Assembly: GCA_029263315.1 (NCBI GenBank)
Contig: JAJCXR010000053.1
Coordinates: forward strand, 62,001-126,000
From: Acidobacteriota bacterium
Lineage (GTDB): Bacteria > Acidobacteriota > Thermoanaerobaculia > Multivoradales > J023
DNA length: 64,000 bases
Reading direction: 5' to 3'
The notes beneath the pieces were generated by a model, which saw nothing but the letters and a program-made list of their open reading frames with translations, was not told where the DNA came from and ran no database searches. The translations under genes and the position numbers were made by a program. How positions within the stretch are numbered: position 1 is the first letter of the stretch; every line of letters begins with the position of its first letter. Below, piece after piece: positions 48,256-57,121 of the stretch.

Positions 48256-50145
48256 GTGGTGGCCGCCGAACCCGTCGCTACAGCTGTTGCCAGTGAGGCG
48301 AGATTCAGGCAGACTTCCCCTATGCAGAACCGAGACCGCATCCCCGACCCCTTGCCGCACCCCCTAGCTCGTTCCCGTACAGATTTACCAGAATCGGTGC
48401 GAACGGAGGCCCCTTGGAGCGAGCAAGGGGCGAGCGTGTTTGAGCTTGTACAGCATTGGATATCCGGTAAAGGCTTGAGCAGCAACAGTTTATGGCGCCC
48501 TCTAAGGGCCCGGCGAGCTCGGAGCCCCGGCCGAGCCCAATGGGGCCTCCGCCCTCCTCGAGCTATTTCTGGATGGACACTAGCTCGCTTCCTCACCCGC
48601 CGACACCCGTTGCCCGGCTTGTTCTGGCTCACGGTGCTCGCCTTGTCGCCCTTTCTCGGGGTGATCGACGCCGTGGCGCAAGATCCGGCGGCGGAACGCC
48701 TCTACCGTGAAGCGTCACGCATGGAAGACGCCGGCGACCAAGAAGGGGCCCTCGAAGAGCTCTTGCTGCTGGTACAACAGTTTCCCGGTGATCAGCTGGC
48801 ACCCCGTGCTTTGCTGCAAGCCGTGGAGCTGCGCTCCGCCCGCGGCGATCTGGCCGGTGCCGAAGCGGTGCTACGCAACCTGCTCGACACCTATCCCCGG
48901 ACCCCCGAGGCGGCCGCGGGATTTGTCCAGCAGGGCCAACTGCGACGGGCCCAGGCCAACTCGACCGCCGAGCTCGAAGAGGCCCGAGCCTCCTGGCGGC
49001 GGGTCCCCTTGCTCTATGGTAGCGAAGCCTTTCCGCTGCTCGACAGCCGGGTTGAAGCCCGAGTGCGCAGCGGCGAGATGAGCTTGCTGTTGGGGGATGC
49101 GGAGACCGCCGCGGCGGAGCTCTTGGCGGCGGTGGAAGACGAGCCGCCCAACAAGTGGACCCCCCGAGCCAGGGTCAGTTTGGCCCGCGCTTGGGTCGAG
49201 CTTGGCCACTGGCAAGCGGCGGCCGAAGTCCTGGCTTCGGTCCACCAGCCCGAAGCGGTCGAGCCCGGCCAGGAGACCCTGGCGGGCATCATGGCCAGAA
49301 CAGCGTTCCAACAAGGTCAGACTCTGATCGCCTTGATGCACCGCCTACACTTGCGTCCGAGCCTCGGCACCGCCTCGTGGGCGACGGTGCAACGCTTTCC
49401 CCAGGGCGGCAGCCCGCTGCGGCAACCCGATGGGGTCGCCGCCGCCGCCGACGGACGAGTCCTGGTAGTGGACGGCAAATCGAAGAGTGTTCTGCTGCTC
49501 GATGCCTCCGGCCGTCTGGTCGAAGCGGCGACCCTCGATGATCCACAGCGCCCGTCCTGGAACGATGGGCGCTGGCCCTACGTCGTCACCGACGAGGAGA
49601 TCCGTCTGCCCTTCTCCGGCGAGCGCAACCGCTTTCTCGAGCCCCGACCCGATCGTGAGGTGCAGCTCGATGGCATGTTGGCCGCCGAGCGCGGCGTCTT
49701 CGGTGAATGGTATGTGCTGGCCAAGGGCTGGAAAAGTGTCTTGGCCTACACGACCCCGCGTCAGGGACGGGAAATCCTGACCAAGGACCGTCCCGCCTTC
49801 GTCGACATGGCCCGCGACCTGCAAGGTCGCATCTATTTGCTCGACGGTAAGAGCAAGCAAGTCCAGCGCCTGAGCCGCGATGGCTCTTGGGACGGAGTGG
49901 TCCTGCAAGGGTCCTGGAAACGTCCCCAGGCCCTTGCCCTCGATCCCCTCGGGCGCCTCTACGTGCTCGACCGCGGCGACAACAAAGTGCATATCTATTC
50001 ACCGCAGGGGAAACGGCTCACCGGCCTCGGGCCGACCTTTGCCGGCGGCATCGAGCTGCGGGCCCCGGTCGATGTCGCCGTCGACGGCGGCGGCAGAGTC
50101 TTCATCGCCGACAACAAGCTACCCTTTGTTGTGGTGCTGGAGTGA
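48256..50145 (+). CDS. Secreted TPR plus NHL/beta-propeller protein (true start uncertain, probably downstream of 48256)
   Basis: Signal-like 'LPGLFWLTVLALSPFLGVIDAVAQD', TPR-like 'LYREASRMEDAGDQEGALEELLLLVQQFPGD', NHL-like 'ALDPLGRLYVLDRGDNKVHIYSPQGKRL...VAVDGGGRVFIADNKLPFVVVLE'. Confidence 0.75.
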   Translation: MVAAEPVATAVASEARFRQTSPMQNRDRIPDPLPHPLARSRTDLPESVRTEAPWSEQGASVFELVQHWISGKGLSSNSLWRPLRARRARSPGRAQWGLRPPRAISGWTLARFLTRRHPLPGLFWLTVLALSPFLGVIDAVAQDPAAERLYREASRMEDAGDQEGALEELLLLVQQFPGDQLAPRALLQAVELRSARGDLAGAEAVLRNLLDTYPRTPEAAAGFVQQGQLRRAQANSTAELEEARASWRRVPLLYGSEAFPLLDSRVEARVRSGEMSLLLGDAETAAAELLAAVEDEPPNKWTPRARVSLARAWVELGHWQAAAEVLASVHQPEAVEPGQETLAGIMARTAFQQGQTLIALMHRLHLRPSLGTASWATVQRFPQGGSPLRQPDGVAAAADGRVLVVDGKSKSVLLLDASGRLVEAATLDDPQRPSWNDGRWPYVVTDEEIRLPFSGERNRFLEPRPDREVQLDGMLAAERGVFGEWYVLAKGWKSVLAYTTPRQGREILTKDRPAFVDMARDLQGRIYLLDGKSKQVQRLSRDGSWDGVVLQGSWKRPQALALDPLGRLYVLDRGDNKVHIYSPQGKRLTGLGPTFAGGIELRAPVDVAVDGGGRVFIADNKLPFVVVLE

Positions 50146-50233
50146 AACACGGCTGCGCCACCACACCTTTCGAGCACCACAGGCCCACCCTGCCCCAACC
50201 TTCACTTCGAGCCCGTTTTCCGCGAGAGATTTG

Positions 50234-52735
50234 ATGTTTAGAATTCAATCCGCCCGCCCTTCGTCGCAGCCTTCCCGGCCCGCCCCTCGTCTGCAGCTCC
50301 TGTGGCAGTCGGCCCCCCGGCTGCTGCACGTCCTGGTCCTACTCTACGCCTTGGGCCTGCCGTCCATCGGCCTTGCTCAAGACGGGCTCGGCGTGGTGGT
50401 CGAGGACCTCGAAGAGACCGACGTCGAAAGCCTCGAGGCGCCCCCGGCGGAGCTCGACACGGCAGCGCTGCAACAGCTCTTCGACGAGGCTCAGGCGACC
50501 TTCGAGGCCCAAGATCCGGCCGCCTTCTCGTCCTTCGGACGCCTTGTGGATCTCTTCGAGAATCATCTGGCGACGATGACCGAAACCAGCCAAGCGCTGG
50601 CTGAGCCCGCAGATGGCGGCGGCATCGAGCCCGACGGTATGACAGTGCCCACCGGGACGACGACCCCCGAGGCGAGCCCGCCCGCAGACGAGGTGCCACA
50701 GGACGGCACCGAGCCGGGGCCGCCACCGGCGCCACCGGCGCAGCGGTTCCTCGACGCGGCGCGGCGCCAGATTTTTGCCCACAGCCTGCTCTACCGAGCC
50801 ATCCTGGGCCATGATTTCGGTGAGGATGAGCTGGCGGTGGCCAGCCTCGGCCGACTCCTGGAAATCAGTCCCGACTTCGATCCCGCAAATCCTGCCGAAG
50901 GCGTCGCCGCCGTTCCCGTGCCCGCCGACCTGCTAGACCTCTTCGCCAAGCTGCAGCGCCAGCGCTTAGCCACCGTCAAGGTGACGGTTGAGCCGGCGGA
51001 CGCCATCGTCTTGGTGGACGGTCGGGAAATCTCCATCGATCAAAGCCAGCGGGTGATGGCAGGCTCGCCGTGGATTCAGGTGCTGCGCCCGGGCTACTCG
51101 CCCTATCAGCAGCAACTGGATTTGAGGGCCGGCAAGACCTGGAGCGAAGACATCGTGCTCGAGCGTCTGAGCCCGGTGCTGCGGCTCTACACTCGCCCCA
51201 GTGGCGCGGAGGTCTATCTCGACGGCCAGCGGGCCGGCACCACATCGGGCCAGGCAAACCCCGGGCAGGTCCATGTCGGTCGCTATCGTCCAGAGGAGTT
51301 CTCCTCGGAGCTGGTGCTCGGCGAGATCGCCACCGGCATCCGACGGCTGGAGGTGCGCAAGGCGGGATTTCGCCCCTACCGGGCGGAGCTCGAGGTCTAC
51401 GATCTCCTCGACTACCCCATCCCGCCCATCGTGCTCGAAGGGGAGAGCGGTCTCATCGTATTTCGAGATTTTCCGCCGGGGGGCAAGTTGGCGATCAACG
51501 GCAGAAACCGGCCCCTCGACAATCCCACGTCCAGCCGGCCCCAGTTGAGCCTGCCGCCGGGCGAGTACCAACTGACCATCGAGAGCGATCGCTCGAGCAT
51601 GTTCTCGACCCAACTGCGACTCGCCGATCGCCAGACCGTGGAAGTGCAAGTTCGATTGCGCCCCGGTCTGGCCTTTCTCGGGGTGATCGGTGACGACGCC
51701 GACCGGCGGCGGGATCTGGATCAAGCCCTACGCCAGGCGTTCGGCCGGTCCGGCAAATGGTCCATCCTCGATCGCAGCTCCGATACGGGCGCCCTGCTCA
51801 GGGGTCTCGACATCGACGGCGACGCCTTGCGGGCGGAAGCGGAGGCCATCGTGGTCGGGCAGCACATCGACTGGTCTCGGCTGCAGTGGTCGGCGGATCA
51901 GCGCTCCCCGGGCCTGCTGTATGCCTTGGCGGTGGTCAACGACAACCTGCTGGCCCGCCAGGCGACGGTCTTCCTCTGGCCCGCCGCCCCGGGACCGCCG
52001 GTGCCCGATCGCGTCGTGCTGCCCAGCGGTGCCATCGGGGCGTTGCAGCGCCTGGAAGAGGCTTTGAATCGTCCTTTGCAAAGGCGGCGTCCGTGGTTGG
52101 GGGCGGTGCTCAGCAATAGCCCGATGTCGCCACATCCCCTGGTTTTCAGCGTCACGCCGGGGGGGCCGGCCGAGGCGGCGGGGCTGCAGGCCGGAGATCA
52201 ACTGATCGCCGTGTCGCAGGTGCCCGTGTTCTCCCAGGGTGACGTCGAAAGCCGCCTGGCGGCGGCCGAGGTGGGTGAGGTCCTGGAGCTCGGCGTGCAA
52301 CGCCTGGATGGCCCCCATGCCCTGCGCATGACGCTGCGCGCTTCGCCCCAAGTGGTCAATCTGCGGCGGCCAAATCTGTTGCCCTCCGTCGTCTTCGCAG
52401 ATCTACAGGTTGCGGCCGAGGAGGCCGGACCGGAGGAGGCATGGCTGCTCCGCCTCGACAAGGGCCGCCTGCTGCTGGCGGCGCGGCAATACGAGGAGGC
52501 GGTACGTCACTTGCGGGATGTCGATGCCCCCCAGACCTCCCACGGCTTCGGGCAAGCGGCGGTGGACTACTGGCTCGGTTTGGCCCTGGCGAATCTCGAC
52601 GGCACCTACCGCGACGCCGCCCGCCAAGCCTTCGAGCGCGCCGCCAGCCTGCCGGAGGCCCGTCTCGACCACCACGACGGCCCCTTCGTGGCGCCCCGGG
52701 CGGCGGCACGGCTATTGGCCTTGGGGAGCTTCTAG
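50234..52735 (+). CDS. Secreted PEGA-repeat and PDZ domain protein
   Basis: ATG at 50234 with signal peptide 'LLHVLVLLYALGLPSIGLAQD'; PEGA 'LRLYTRPSGAEVYLDGQRAGTTSG'; PDZ 'VFSVTPGGPAEAAGLQAGDQLIAVSQVPVFSQGDVESRL'. Confidence 0.82.
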   Translation: MFRIQSARPSSQPSRPAPRLQLLWQSAPRLLHVLVLLYALGLPSIGLAQDGLGVVVEDLEETDVESLEAPPAELDTAALQQLFDEAQATFEAQDPAAFSSFGRLVDLFENHLATMTETSQALAEPADGGGIEPDGMTVPTGTTTPEASPPADEVPQDGTEPGPPPAPPAQRFLDAARRQIFAHSLLYRAILGHDFGEDELAVASLGRLLEISPDFDPANPAEGVAAVPVPADLLDLFAKLQRQRLATVKVTVEPADAIVLVDGREISIDQSQRVMAGSPWIQVLRPGYSPYQQQLDLRAGKTWSEDIVLERLSPVLRLYTRPSGAEVYLDGQRAGTTSGQANPGQVHVGRYRPEEFSSELVLGEIATGIRRLEVRKAGFRPYRAELEVYDLLDYPIPPIVLEGESGLIVFRDFPPGGKLAINGRNRPLDNPTSSRPQLSLPPGEYQLTIESDRSSMFSTQLRLADRQTVEVQVRLRPGLAFLGVIGDDADRRRDLDQALRQAFGRSGKWSILDRSSDTGALLRGLDIDGDALRAEAEAIVVGQHIDWSRLQWSADQRSPGLLYALAVVNDNLLARQATVFLWPAAPGPPVPDRVVLPSGAIGALQRLEEALNRPLQRRRPWLGAVLSNSPMSPHPLVFSVTPGGPAEAAGLQAGDQLIAVSQVPVFSQGDVESRLAAAEVGEVLELGVQRLDGPHALRMTLRASPQVVNLRRPNLLPSVVFADLQVAAEEAGPEEAWLLRLDKGRLLLAARQYEEAVRHLRDVDAPQTSHGFGQAAVDYWLGLALANLDGTYRDAARQAFERAASLPEARLDHHDGPFVAPRAAARLLALGSF

Positions 52736-52750
52736 CGTCTGGGAAGCCCG

Positions 52751-54478
52751 CTAGCGATACCGTTCCTGCATCCTCAAGAGATCCGCTTCCAGCCGGCGCC
52801 GCAGGTCGTTGTCGCGGGTGTAGTCGATGGCTCGGTCGAAGAGATCGATGGCCGTTGCGTAGTCCTCATTCTCAAAGGCGAGGCGGGAGGCCCGCAACAG
52901 CAGCAGGCGCTCGACCTCGTCCTCCACCTGCACCACCATCTCGAGCTCCCCACGGGGACGCAGTAGACCGTCGATGAGCATCTCGGCGTCACCCCGCTGG
53001 CCCATGCGGGCATGGGTCAAGGCCAGTGCCGCCACCACCTCGAGGCGCGCCGGCAGCAGGGCGTGGGCCTTCTGTAGGGCCACCAAGCCCGCGGCCGGGT
53101 CCCCCCCTTCGAGGCTGTGGCTTTGGCCGAGCATGTACCAGGCCTCGCCGTAATCCCCTTTGAGGTCGATGGCCTCACGCAGCACCTCCCTGGCCCCTTC
53201 GATCAGCCGCTGCCGCCGGGCCCCTGGGGTATCGCCGTCGGTCGTCTGGCCGTGCCGCGTCTCGCCCTCCGGGTCGCCGCCCTCCGAAGGGCTCCGATGA
53301 TGCGCCACGTGCAGCAGGTGGATGCCGTAATGCAGATACGTCTGCGGCCTATTGCTTCCGATGGCCAGGGCCTCTTGGTAGAGGATGCCCGCTTCGTCGA
53401 ACCGGTTGCCCATGTCCCGCGAGCGGGCCATGACCGCCAAGGCATCGCCGTGCTGCGGCTGCAAATCGAGGGCACGCTGCAAGAAGGACTCCGCCTCCCG
53501 CCGCCGATCGATGTGCAACAGCAAATCCGCCAAGTGGACGTTGGTGTCGGCGGCCGACAAGGGGCGCACCCGCCAGCTGCCGCTACCGAGGTCGGCAAGC
53601 GGCACACGTACCGCCGTGAAGTCCCCCTCCACCAGATGGCGCTGTAGCTCTTCCTCCAGGGTGCTCAACCGCAGGTCGAAAGCCTCCTCGAAACCGGAGA
53701 TGGCATCCTCCCCTTCCTGCACTCGGGAGAAGAAGTCCGCCGCCCGTTCCAGCCGCTCGCCGCTGCCCGACAGCAGGTAATGCACCAACAGCCAAGATTG
53801 GGCATAGAAATCTCCCACCTTGTTCGGCGCATGGTAGCTCTCGGAACGGGAGTCCGCCTCCAGCAGAGATACCAAGTCGAGCTCGCCACGACGGCGCAGA
53901 TGATCGAGATGACGCTCCACCGCGCCGCCGATCAGCACCGCATCCTCCTCCTGGGTGAGGGTGCTGTAGAACTCGGCCAACCCTTCGTTGAACCAAAGGG
54001 GCACGCCCGGGAAGTTATTGCGCACAAAGTAGTGCACGTACTCGTGGTAGATCACCGCCAGGGAGCCCACCAGCTCGGCCCCCGCATCGATGGTCAGGTA
54101 GTTGCCGTCCGGCTTGCTGAGGAACTGCCCCAGGATCCGGCTGTTGCCGCGATCGGCGACGGTCTTGAACGGCGCATAGCTGCGGTGATCACGGAAGGCC
54201 AGGAGGGTTGTCGGCGCCGGTGAGCTGAGCTCGATGGCGGGGGCCAGCCGGGCAAAGACGGCTCGGAATTGGTGCAAGGCTGCAGCGATCTCGAGGCCCC
54301 GTTGGCGTCCGGCATTGGTCATCAAGCTCAGATCTTCGCCTTCGATCTCCAACCAGCCGGCATCGATGTCCATGGGCTCGGCAACCAACTGCCCGGCCGG
54401 CCAGGCAAGGCAACAGGCCAATACCAGGCAACCCCGGACGATGCGACGTCGTAACAATGTAAACTTCGTGAGCTTCAT
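52751..54478 (-). CDS. Exported MA-like (gluzincin) peptidase with TPRs
   Basis: Signal 'RGCLVLACCLAWPAGQLVAE'; 'LVGSLAVIYHEYVHYFVRNNFPGVPLWFNEGLAEFYS' (HExxH and downstream NEGLAE); TPRs. Confidence 0.85.
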   Translation of the reverse strand: MKLTKFTLLRRRIVRGCLVLACCLAWPAGQLVAEPMDIDAGWLEIEGEDLSLMTNAGRQRGLEIAAALHQFRAVFARLAPAIELSSPAPTTLLAFRDHRSYAPFKTVADRGNSRILGQFLSKPDGNYLTIDAGAELVGSLAVIYHEYVHYFVRNNFPGVPLWFNEGLAEFYSTLTQEEDAVLIGGAVERHLDHLRRRGELDLVSLLEADSRSESYHAPNKVGDFYAQSWLLVHYLLSGSGERLERAADFFSRVQEGEDAISGFEEAFDLRLSTLEEELQRHLVEGDFTAVRVPLADLGSGSWRVRPLSAADTNVHLADLLLHIDRRREAESFLQRALDLQPQHGDALAVMARSRDMGNRFDEAGILYQEALAIGSNRPQTYLHYGIHLLHVAHHRSPSEGGDPEGETRHGQTTDGDTPGARRQRLIEGAREVLREAIDLKGDYGEAWYMLGQSHSLEGGDPAAGLVALQKAHALLPARLEVVAALALTHARMGQRGDAEMLIDGLLRPRGELEMVVQVEDEVERLLLLRASRLAFENEDYATAIDLFDRAIDYTRDNDLRRRLEADLLRMQERYR

Positions 54479-54588
54479 GAATTCCCCCGGTGAATGGATG
54501 CCTCGCCCCGCCAACGGGCGCCCGCTGGGCCATTGTATCGTCGAGGGGCACTCGAGATGCATTGAGCAGTGGACGAACCCTCGGCGAT

Positions 54589-54681
54589 GGCCAATAATCC
54601 ACCTGCCAATGATCGACCTGACCATGTGTCCAGCTGGCCATGTGTCCACCTGGCCATGATCGATTTCACCATGTACCCACC
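54589..54681. repeat. Degenerate 15-16-bp tandem repeats (minus-strand consensus GGTGGACACATGGCCA) in a divergent intergenic region
   Basis: Plus-strand units ggccaataatccacc / tgccaatgatcgacc / tgaccatgtgtccagc / tggccatgtgtccacc / tggccatgatcgatttcaccatgtacccacc. Confidence 0.75.
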
Positions 54682-54798
54682 TGATGGTGCTCTGCCGGTG
54701 ACAGCTTTCTTTTTGATTTGGGCCCTACGAAGACATCTCCTTGGGCCCCTGACGCCAAAACCTACGCCACCCATTGAACTACGGATGAGGAGACTCGA

Positions 54799-55554
54799 GT
54801 GACCAACGGACCACAAACTCAGAAAAAGGGGCTCAGCCCCCTGGCTTGGATCGCCATCGGTTGCGGCGGCTTGGCCGTGATCGGCGCCATCGTCGCCGTC
54901 ATCGCCTTTTATTTCATCGGCATGAAGGTCAAGGAAGTGGCCGAAGATTTCGAGAAGAACCCGGCTCTGTCGGCCGCCAAGCTAATCGACCTCGCCGATC
55001 CGTCGGTCGAGATCACCGACAGCGATGAAGCGGCCCAGACGGTTACCTTCGTCAAGACAGAGACCGGCGAAGAGTTCGTCATCAGCTTCGAGGACATCGA
55101 AAACGGCAACCTCTCCTGGACCACCAGCGAGGGTACCTATGGCATCAACGCCTCGGAGGTCAAAGAAGGTGGCCAGGTGACCTACTCCTCACCGGAGGGG
55201 GAAACCCGCCTCGGTACCGGATCCAGCGCCGACATCCCGCAGTGGGTTCTGCTACCGCCCAATGCCTTCAACGTGGAGAGCTCGTTTTCGGTCACCAACG
55301 CCGACCTGTCCACCGGAGCGGTCTCGGCCAAGAGCCGCGACTCCTTGGATGAGGTCAAGTCCTACTACCAAGAGGAGATGGAGGCTGCCGGTTATGAGGT
55401 TTCGGTGACCAGCTACAGCGCCGGCGGCCAGCGGCAGGACATCGTCAGCGGCACCCGGGACGGCGGCAAACAAGTGCTCAACGCCGCCATCTCCCTGCAG
55501 GAAGGCCAGGAGGTTCAGGTGGTGGTGCAATACCAGGGCCCCGGCAAGGGCTGA
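54799..55554 (+). CDS. Single-TM hypothetical protein
   Basis: GTG start; 'SPLAWIAIGCGGLAVIGAIVAVIAFYFIGMKVKEV' TM; soluble C-terminal domain. Confidence 0.75.
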   Translation: MTNGPQTQKKGLSPLAWIAIGCGGLAVIGAIVAVIAFYFIGMKVKEVAEDFEKNPALSAAKLIDLADPSVEITDSDEAAQTVTFVKTETGEEFVISFEDIENGNLSWTTSEGTYGINASEVKEGGQVTYSSPEGETRLGTGSSADIPQWVLLPPNAFNVESSFSVTNADLSTGAVSAKSRDSLDEVKSYYQEEMEAAGYEVSVTSYSAGGQRQDIVSGTRDGGKQVLNAAISLQEGQEVQVVVQYQGPGKG

Positions 55555-55694
55555 TCGACCTCTGAGGGTCACATCCACCGGACCGGAGACGCCCCAGGGC
55601 GTTGTGTCGGGCCGGTGGGTTGCCCCTCCCTTGCGGCCGCCGCGGACGTGGAGGTATCGGGGCTCGAATACCAGCGTATTTTTGAAAAGGTGTA

Positions 55695-56876
55695 CTAAGG
55701 ATTGACCCGCAACCCATGCACCGCGGGTAGCCCTTCGTCCGGCCAAATGGCCAGGCGCAGGGTCTGCGAAGTCAGGTGCTCCGCTTGGATGGTGATGCGG
55801 TCGTCGGCGCCACAGGAACCGAGCAACGCAAAATAGCCGCGCATGCCATCGACGCTGACCCGGAGAAAACGCCGCTCGATATCCTGCGATTCTTCCTTCC
55901 AGACCAGTTGCAACGATACCTGCTCGCCAACCCGCACCGACGAGGGACCTCGCACCTCAAACGGTGACTCCCGACCGGAGGCCGGCGGCAAGGCCTCGTG
56001 GCGAAAGACGGCGCAGGGGATATTCACCGGCCGGGCGCTGCGGGAAATCGGCGGCGTCGGATGGCTCAAGGTCACCAGCAGCTTCTTGCTCTGCTCGACT
56101 TGGGGGGCCAGTTGGTCGGCCAACGAGATGGTCACCCAATAGCTGCCGTCCGGCCGTTGATTGAGCTCCGAAATGCGGTATCGCACCTCCAGGGCCCCCT
56201 CCTGGGTCGAGCTTTTCTGCCAATGGACCCGTGACCCATCAAAGTTGCTGTCGAGAGCTGAGAAATCGGCCTTGGGGTCGAACTCTTGACCGTTGGTGGC
56301 CACCTCGACGACAACCTCTTGGCCATTGACCACAGCACCGGGATCCCGCTGGGCGACGCGCAGCAAGGCAAATTGCGGACGTCGTACCCGGACCTTCACC
56401 GTTTCGATACCCTGCCGCCGATCCACGTCCATGAGGCGGATCTCCAAGGTGTGCTCCCCTTCCGGCAGGAAAGAGGTGTCGAAGGTCTTCTCCCAGGTCG
56501 GCTCCAGGAAGTGGAAAACCCGTCGGCGATCGATGCGCACCTCGATGCCGCCAAAACCGGCCGGCGCTTCCCCGCGCCAACGCAGCAACACCGTACCGCT
56601 CAGCACATCCCCGTCACGGGGTTGCAAGATCTCGAGATGCGGCCAGCCCTCCTTGGAGATTTCCGGCGGCACCGTCTGGCCGAGGACTCCCAGCCCCGGT
56701 AGCAAGTCCCCGAGGGGACCGCCCTGGCGAAAGCTTTGGGCACGCAGGAGGATGAGAAGGCTGGCCAGCAGTAGCACGAGAAGCAAGAGGCCCAGGACGA
56801 TCTTGCGAAACCGGAAGGCGCCTCCGGACGCAGCAGAATGACGGGTCAGCAAAGTAGCGGTGTCTATTCGAGACAT
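55695..56876 (-). CDS. Single-TM hypothetical protein with Ig-like extracytoplasmic segments
   Basis: ATG at 56876; TM 'RKIVLGLLLLVLLLASLLILL'; 'LEILQPRDGDVLSGTVLLRWRGEAPAGFGGIEVRIDRRRVFHF...EGEHTLEIRLMDVD'. Confidence 0.7.
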   Translation of the reverse strand: MSRIDTATLLTRHSAASGGAFRFRKIVLGLLLLVLLLASLLILLRAQSFRQGGPLGDLLPGLGVLGQTVPPEISKEGWPHLEILQPRDGDVLSGTVLLRWRGEAPAGFGGIEVRIDRRRVFHFLEPTWEKTFDTSFLPEGEHTLEIRLMDVDRRQGIETVKVRVRRPQFALLRVAQRDPGAVVNGQEVVVEVATNGQEFDPKADFSALDSNFDGSRVHWQKSSTQEGALEVRYRISELNQRPDGSYWVTISLADQLAPQVEQSKKLLVTLSHPTPPISRSARPVNIPCAVFRHEALPPASGRESPFEVRGPSSVRVGEQVSLQLVWKEESQDIERRFLRVSVDGMRGYFALLGSCGADDRITIQAEHLTSQTLRLAIWPDEGLPAVHGLRVNP

Positions 56877-57121
56877 GGGGCTCCGGAGGGCTCCGCAAAG
56901 CCATCCTAGACTCCCCCACCGACGCAAGGTGGCCGGGGGGCGTCGAGTTGGGCTGGCGGAGTCGACAGCAAACAATGCATGGCCCTGATATCGGCTTTAC
57001 CAGGTTGGCCTAGGAAAGGGGGTTGTCCCTACGATGAACAGCTCAAATTGGCAATACTGCCAACGGACGATCTTAGCATGTCTCGAGCTCGACTCCCCTG
57101 AAGGAGCTTGCGGCCAGTCCC

